From assembly GCA_027484965.1 (NCBI GenBank), contig JAIXRY010000009.1, positions 1 through 46,706 on the forward strand: a stretch of DNA of 46,706 nucleotides, written 5' to 3'. Source of the DNA: a bacterium. GTDB lineage: Bacteria > Patescibacteriota > Minisyncoccia > Phycocordibacterales > UBA9973. Shown piece by piece: positions 42,332 to 46,706 of the stretch. The notes beneath the pieces are model-generated. The model was not told where the DNA came from. It did not search any database and saw only the letters and a list, made by a program, of their open reading frames with translations. The position numbers and the translations under genes are program-made. Positions within the stretch are counted from its first letter, which is position 1; each line of letters starts with the position of its first letter.

Positions 42332-42655
42332 TTAATTGACTGTAAAGGTCTCACTATATGAGCCTGTTTCATCTGTTAGGATTGCGGTATGTTCACCTTG
42401 ATCAAATCCAGAAGTCGAAACTTCTGTACCGTTTGCAACATTTGTAAGTGTTTGCACTAAATCACCGGATGGAGAAAAAATGTCAATCTTTTGCCACTGA
42501 ATACCCCAACTGTTCCTTACTTTCCAGTAAGAACCTGAAGTGTTTGTATTTGTTGATTCATAATTTTTTGCTTCCGGCTCAGGAGCAGCAGAAACAAATT
42601 GTGTTGTGCTTAGTGTTGCAACCAATAACAACATAATTAAAAAGAACTTTTTCAT
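42332..42655 (-). CDS. small secreted protein
   Basis: Signal peptide MKKFFLIMLLLVATLSTTQFVSAAPEPEA. Confidence 0.65.
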   Translation of the reverse strand: MKKFFLIMLLLVATLSTTQFVSAAPEPEAKNYESTNTNTSGSYWKVRNSWGIQWQKIDIFSPSGDLVQTLTNVANGTEVSTSGFDQGEHTAILTDETGSYSETFTVN

Positions 42656-42777
42656 GATTTACCTTTGTTTAGAGGTATATCTATAATAACACACATATAC
42701 AACAAAATCAACACTTTCCTTTTGATTTTAGATAATAGATTGTTATACTATAGTAGTTATTACTTAACGTATTTTTT

Positions 42778-43323
42778 ATGATTTTTATATTTATAATCTT
42801 AGGAATTATCGTCCTTTGGGCAATAGTTTCATACAATGGCTTTATTACTCTCAAAAACCGTGCACAAGAAGCATGGTCTGATATTGATGTTCAGCTCAAA
42901 CGTCGTTATGACCTTATTCCAAATCTTGTTGAAACTGTAAAAGGTTATGCAACACATGAACAGACTGCGTTTGAAAAGGTGACAGAGGCTCGAAGTCGTG
43001 CAATGCAAGCAAGTGGCGCAGAAGACAAAGGTCAGGCAGAGAACATGCTCTCAGGTACACTCAAATCTCTTTTTGCAATATCTGAAGCTTATCCAGACTT
43101 GAAAGCGAATACAAATTTCCTTCAATTACAAAACGAACTTTCTGACACAGAAAACAAAATTCAAGCTTCACGCAGATTCTATAATGCAAACGTTCGCGAC
43201 CTTAATACTAAGATAGAACACTTCCCAGGAAATCTCATTGCAAAAATGTTTTCATTTATGAAGATGGAATTCTTTGAAATTGAAAATCAAGAAAAAGAAC
43301 CAGTAAAAGTTTCTTTTAATTAA
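42778..43323 (+). CDS. lemA: LemA family protein
   Basis: YNGFITLKNRAQEAWSDIDVQLKRRYDLIPNLVETVKGYATHE. Confidence 0.95.
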   Translation: MIFIFIILGIIVLWAIVSYNGFITLKNRAQEAWSDIDVQLKRRYDLIPNLVETVKGYATHEQTAFEKVTEARSRAMQASGAEDKGQAENMLSGTLKSLFAISEAYPDLKANTNFLQLQNELSDTENKIQASRRFYNANVRDLNTKIEHFPGNLIAKMFSFMKMEFFEIENQEKEPVKVSFN

Positions 43324-43333
43324 TAAATTGTAA

Positions 43334-45076
43334 ATGAAGAAAACACTCATCGTAATTGGAATTTTATCATCTCTGGTATTTTCTCCGGTGGGTGTTTTTG
43401 CTGAGAAAATTGATGATTATAATATTGATCTTCAGATTCAACAAAATGGAAATGTTTCTGTTGTTGAAAGAATAACTTATAACTTTGAGAATGTTGTTGA
43501 TAAGCATGGTATTTATAGAAAAATTCCTTTAGAAAAAAAGGGTGGATTTTTAAGCATTAAAGATATATATACTTCAGTAGATACTGGGATTACAGATACA
43601 AAAATTGACACACAAAATAATCAACTTCTAATAAAAATAGGTAACCCTACAGAAACTATTTCAGGAATTCGTAAATATTCCATAGCTTATAATATAGAAA
43701 GACCTTTTGTAAGTAAGAATAATAAAGAAAATTTATTTTTCAATGTTGTTGGTACTGATTGGGATGTGTCTATTAATAATGGTTCTTTTTTGGTGACACT
43801 CCCTCTACCTTTATCAGAAAATGAAATAGAAATTAGTTGTTTTGTTGGAGAAAATTTAAGTACAAATTCTTGTCCTTCACCTAAATTATCATTTGATAAA
43901 CATGGTCTGGTTAATGCATTTCTTATTGATTCTATAAATCTTAAACCTCACGAAGGTATCACACTCAAACTTTCAATACCAAAATCATCACTCACTCCAA
44001 CCTCTCTAATCGATAGATGTATTAATTTTTTGAGATTGTTTTGGCCATTTTTGATTGTTGGAATCTTGGGAATAATATTTTTAATTATTTGGTATAAAAA
44101 GGGGAGAGACACAAAAGGAACAGGGGTTGTCGTACCGGAATATGAAGTGCCAGAAAAAATGCATCCATTAATGGTTGCTGGAATAATAAGACAAGGAAGG
44201 CTTAGTCAAAAAGATTTTGTTGCAAGTATTATAAACCTTGCTCACTTAGGTTTTATTTCTATTGAAATTAAGAAAGCAAAAAAGATTTTAAATGTAAAAA
44301 CAGGTAATGATGTTTATACTTTAAAACTAGAAAAACCGTATAGTAATGTGGACTCTCTAGATAAAGAATTGTTGGACGGAATTTTTGTTGAAGGGAATAG
44401 AATGCCGGGTGACAGTGTAGATCTGTCAGATAATTTAGGTATTAATGAGTTGTGGAAGAAAATTAAAGATAAGGTAAAAACTAGGTTAGTAGAAGAAGAA
44501 TATTTTACAAAAAGTCTAAAGAGATTTGATTTGAATTATCATATACAGTTTTCTAAAAAATTAAATATTGGTATAGTCTTGATTTTTGTTATAGTTTTTT
44601 TAACTAAAATTTTTGAAGTATTGTTTATTCCTTTGATTTTTAATCTAACATATATATCTATTGCTGTAATTATTTTGGCTATATTTTATTTTTTCTTTAT
44701 TTATAATTATCCAGCCAAAACAAAAAAAGGTTCACTTATAGAAGAAAAAATAAAGGGTTTTAAAATGTATTTATCTATTGCAGAAAAACATAGAATTCAT
44801 TTTGAAAATCCTCCAGAAGTTACTACAGAAAAGTTTTCAGAATATTTGTCATATGCAATCGTTCTTGGTGTTGAGAATTATTGGGCAAAAGCATTCAATA
44901 TGAATGATGATTACAAGCCTATTTGGTGGCACGGAAGTGATTTTACTATGTATAATATTACAACTAATATGATTGCAACGACGAGTGTAAATGGTGTATT
45001 CTCTAGCTCATCTGGAGATTTTGATGGAGGCTCTGTCGGTAGTGGAGTTGGCGGTGGTGAAGGTGGAAGTTGGTAG
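43334..45076 (+). CDS. DUF2207 family membrane protein
   Basis: Signal peptide, two-domain layout with central and C-terminal TMs, terminal SSSSGDFDGGSVGSGVGGGEGGSW. Confidence 0.88.
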   Translation: MKKTLIVIGILSSLVFSPVGVFAEKIDDYNIDLQIQQNGNVSVVERITYNFENVVDKHGIYRKIPLEKKGGFLSIKDIYTSVDTGITDTKIDTQNNQLLIKIGNPTETISGIRKYSIAYNIERPFVSKNNKENLFFNVVGTDWDVSINNGSFLVTLPLPLSENEIEISCFVGENLSTNSCPSPKLSFDKHGLVNAFLIDSINLKPHEGITLKLSIPKSSLTPTSLIDRCINFLRLFWPFLIVGILGIIFLIIWYKKGRDTKGTGVVVPEYEVPEKMHPLMVAGIIRQGRLSQKDFVASIINLAHLGFISIEIKKAKKILNVKTGNDVYTLKLEKPYSNVDSLDKELLDGIFVEGNRMPGDSVDLSDNLGINELWKKIKDKVKTRLVEEEYFTKSLKRFDLNYHIQFSKKLNIGIVLIFVIVFLTKIFEVLFIPLIFNLTYISIAVIILAIFYFFFIYNYPAKTKKGSLIEEKIKGFKMYLSIAEKHRIHFENPPEVTTEKFSEYLSYAIVLGVENYWAKAFNMNDDYKPIWWHGSDFTMYNITTNMIATTSVNGVFSSSSGDFDGGSVGSGVGGGEGGSW

Positions 45077-45100
45077 AATAATCATGTAATATATACATAT

Positions 45101-45991
45101 ATGGCAACACTATATACACAACAATCTAATAATGTTTCGAAGACTTGGTTATTAATGACTGTATTTTTTGTTATCATAACGTTGCTCGGGTTCTTTTTTT
45201 CACAAAGATACGGAAATCCAAATTTGCTATATTTATTTTTTGGAATAAGTTTGATAATGAATATTGGAGCTTATTGGTTTTCTGACAAAGTAGTCTTGTC
45301 TCTCTCTGGTGCAAAACTTGCGTCACGCGAAGAATATTTTGACCTATATACTACAGTCGAAAATCTTTCTATTACTGCAGGTCTGCCTATGCCAAAAGTT
45401 TATGTTATAGAAGATTCTGCTCCAAATGCTTTTGCAACAGGTAGAGATAAAGATCATGCTGTCGTTGCTTTCAGTACGGGTCTTCTTTCTGTTATGAATA
45501 AAACAGAGTTAGAAGGTGTTGTTGCTCACGAACTGTCTCACATTGGAAATCGAGACATACTTCTATCTACTGTTATTGTTGTCTTGGTAGGACTCGTGTC
45601 TATTGTCTCAGATATGATGATCAGAATGTCTATTTTTGGTGGTAGAGATAGGGAAGATAGGCAAGGTGGGGGTGCTATAGCTATTATCGCAATTGTTTTT
45701 TCTATTCTTGCACCAATTTTTGCAATACTCATACAGTTGGCTATTTCTAGAAAACGTGAATTTTTGGCTGACGCTTCAGCATCTCTACTTACACGTTATC
45801 CAGAAGGTCTTGCTTCAGCTTTAGAAAAACTCCAAAACTACAGCGCTCCAATGAATCATCAATCAAGCGCTATCTCGCATCTATATATTTCTGACCCACA
45901 AGGTGTTAGTTTGAATAAAAAGATTTCTGGATTATTTTCTACACACCCACCTCTTGAAGATAGAATTAGAATACTTAGAGAAATGAAATAA
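45101..45991 (+). CDS. htpX: HtpX-like membrane zinc metalloprotease
   Basis: GVVAHELSHIGNRDIL, ISRKREFLADASA, FSTHPPLEDRI. Confidence 0.95.
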   Translation: MATLYTQQSNNVSKTWLLMTVFFVIITLLGFFFSQRYGNPNLLYLFFGISLIMNIGAYWFSDKVVLSLSGAKLASREEYFDLYTTVENLSITAGLPMPKVYVIEDSAPNAFATGRDKDHAVVAFSTGLLSVMNKTELEGVVAHELSHIGNRDILLSTVIVVLVGLVSIVSDMMIRMSIFGGRDREDRQGGGAIAIIAIVFSILAPIFAILIQLAISRKREFLADASASLLTRYPEGLASALEKLQNYSAPMNHQSSAISHLYISDPQGVSLNKKISGLFSTHPPLEDRIRILREMK

Positions 45992-45992
45992 T

Positions 45993-46304
45993 ATGAAAGA
46001 ACAAGAAAATTTTATAAATAAAAAATCAGAAATTTTAAAATCTTTAGAAGAAGAACTTTTGACTTCTGATTTTCAATACGCAATTTTTATATCAACAAAT
46101 GAACTTTCAAAAGATGATAAGAATATTTGGTCTGATATAGAAAAGGGAAATCTTCCGACAATAGAGCAATTTCAAGAATATAAAGAGAAAGCATTAAAAA
46201 ATAATCCTACAGGATCGACAACATATTTTGTAGATTATCTTTCAAATAAATTAACTCCGTACTTTTTAAAAGAACAGTATAAAAATCTGAAAAAAGTCGC
46301 TTAG
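45993..46304 (+). CDS. hypothetical protein
   Basis: 103-aa ORF immediately after htpX. Confidence 0.6.
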   Translation: MKEQENFINKKSEILKSLEEELLTSDFQYAIFISTNELSKDDKNIWSDIEKGNLPTIEQFQEYKEKALKNNPTGSTTYFVDYLSNKLTPYFLKEQYKNLKKVA

Positions 46305-46433
46305 TCTAAAATGTGTTATTATTGTGTATGAGTAGTTCTTTAAATGCAAAAAAGATAGGTATTATCATCTTTTTTGCTCGGTATTCTTTTTAGGAAGAAT
46401 ATCCGTCCTTCTTTTTATACAAGAGAAGGAGAA

Positions 46434-46523
46434 GGAGAATTCGCATAGTGGCCGAGTGCACTCGCTTGGAAAGTGAGCAAGGTGTTAAAGCCTTCGTGAG
46501 TTCGAATCTCACATTCTCCGCCA
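46434..46523 (+). tRNA. tRNA-Ser(GGA), CCA encoded
   Basis: Acceptor GGAGAAT/ATTCTCC, anticodon stem-loop CTCGC-TTGGAAA-GTGAG, long variable arm, GTTCGAATC, terminal CCA. Confidence 0.92.
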
Positions 46524-46570
46524 AAATTGGAAATCGGAATCAGAAATGTTATTATTTATATATCTAAAAT

Positions 46571-46675
46571 ATGGAACAAATTACGTCATTTTTTAATCAA
46601 ATAGAAGCAATTATAATTATGTGTTTAGACTTGATACAATCAATTATAAATTCTTTAATCGGTTTAATATTATAA
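46571..46675 (+). CDS. possible 34-aa hydrophobic peptide
   Basis: MEQITSFFNQIEAIIIMCLDLIQSIINSLIGLIL; below track cutoff; no independent support. Confidence 0.3.
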   Translation: MEQITSFFNQIEAIIIMCLDLIQSIINSLIGLIL

Positions 46676-46706
46676 ATTAATTAATATAAAAATATGAAAT
46701 GTCCAA

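Noticed and set aside
46328-46395. Short ORF MSSSLNAKKIGIIIFFARYSF before tRNA-Ser
   Set aside because: Too short, no supporting context; cannot be separated from chance.

Overview
AT-rich, gene-dense window that looks like a Patescibacteria/CPR (Parcubacteria-type) chromosome segment; this lineage call is an inference from gene content and rRNA features. It is mostly housekeeping: ileS, glyS, metG, recO, recA, ftsK-like, rpsF-ssb-rpsR, efp, rplJ-rplL, rodA/ftsW-like, secD-secF, lemA-DUF2207-htpX, 23S and 5S rRNA, and tRNA-Ser(GGA), plus a large secreted peptidoglycan-binding/repeat protein. The most interesting signals are: (1) three compact RNA elements around rplJ-rplL, each a pyrimidine tract or GAA segment, then a hairpin, then a perfect AAGGAGG, then a strong hairpin. 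Two are tandem paralogues with compensatory stem changes, in a window whose own genes mostly lack Shine-Dalgarno sequences. (2) A ~475-nt group I-like intron in 23S rRNA at the position equivalent to E. coli 2593. It has no ORF and carries a 21-nt exact copy of another 23S segment (the conserved GGCCGTAACTATAACGGTCC region), plus a 10-nt exact antisense copy of its own 5' exon. (3) An IleRS with a complete histidine-phosphatase domain inserted in the catalytic polypeptide. (4) A transcriptional-type T-box leader with a very short Stem I upstream of that ileS. (5) A ~360-nt structured, apparently noncoding region upstream of the large surface protein. All structure calls were made by eye; no folding, covariance or database search was run.
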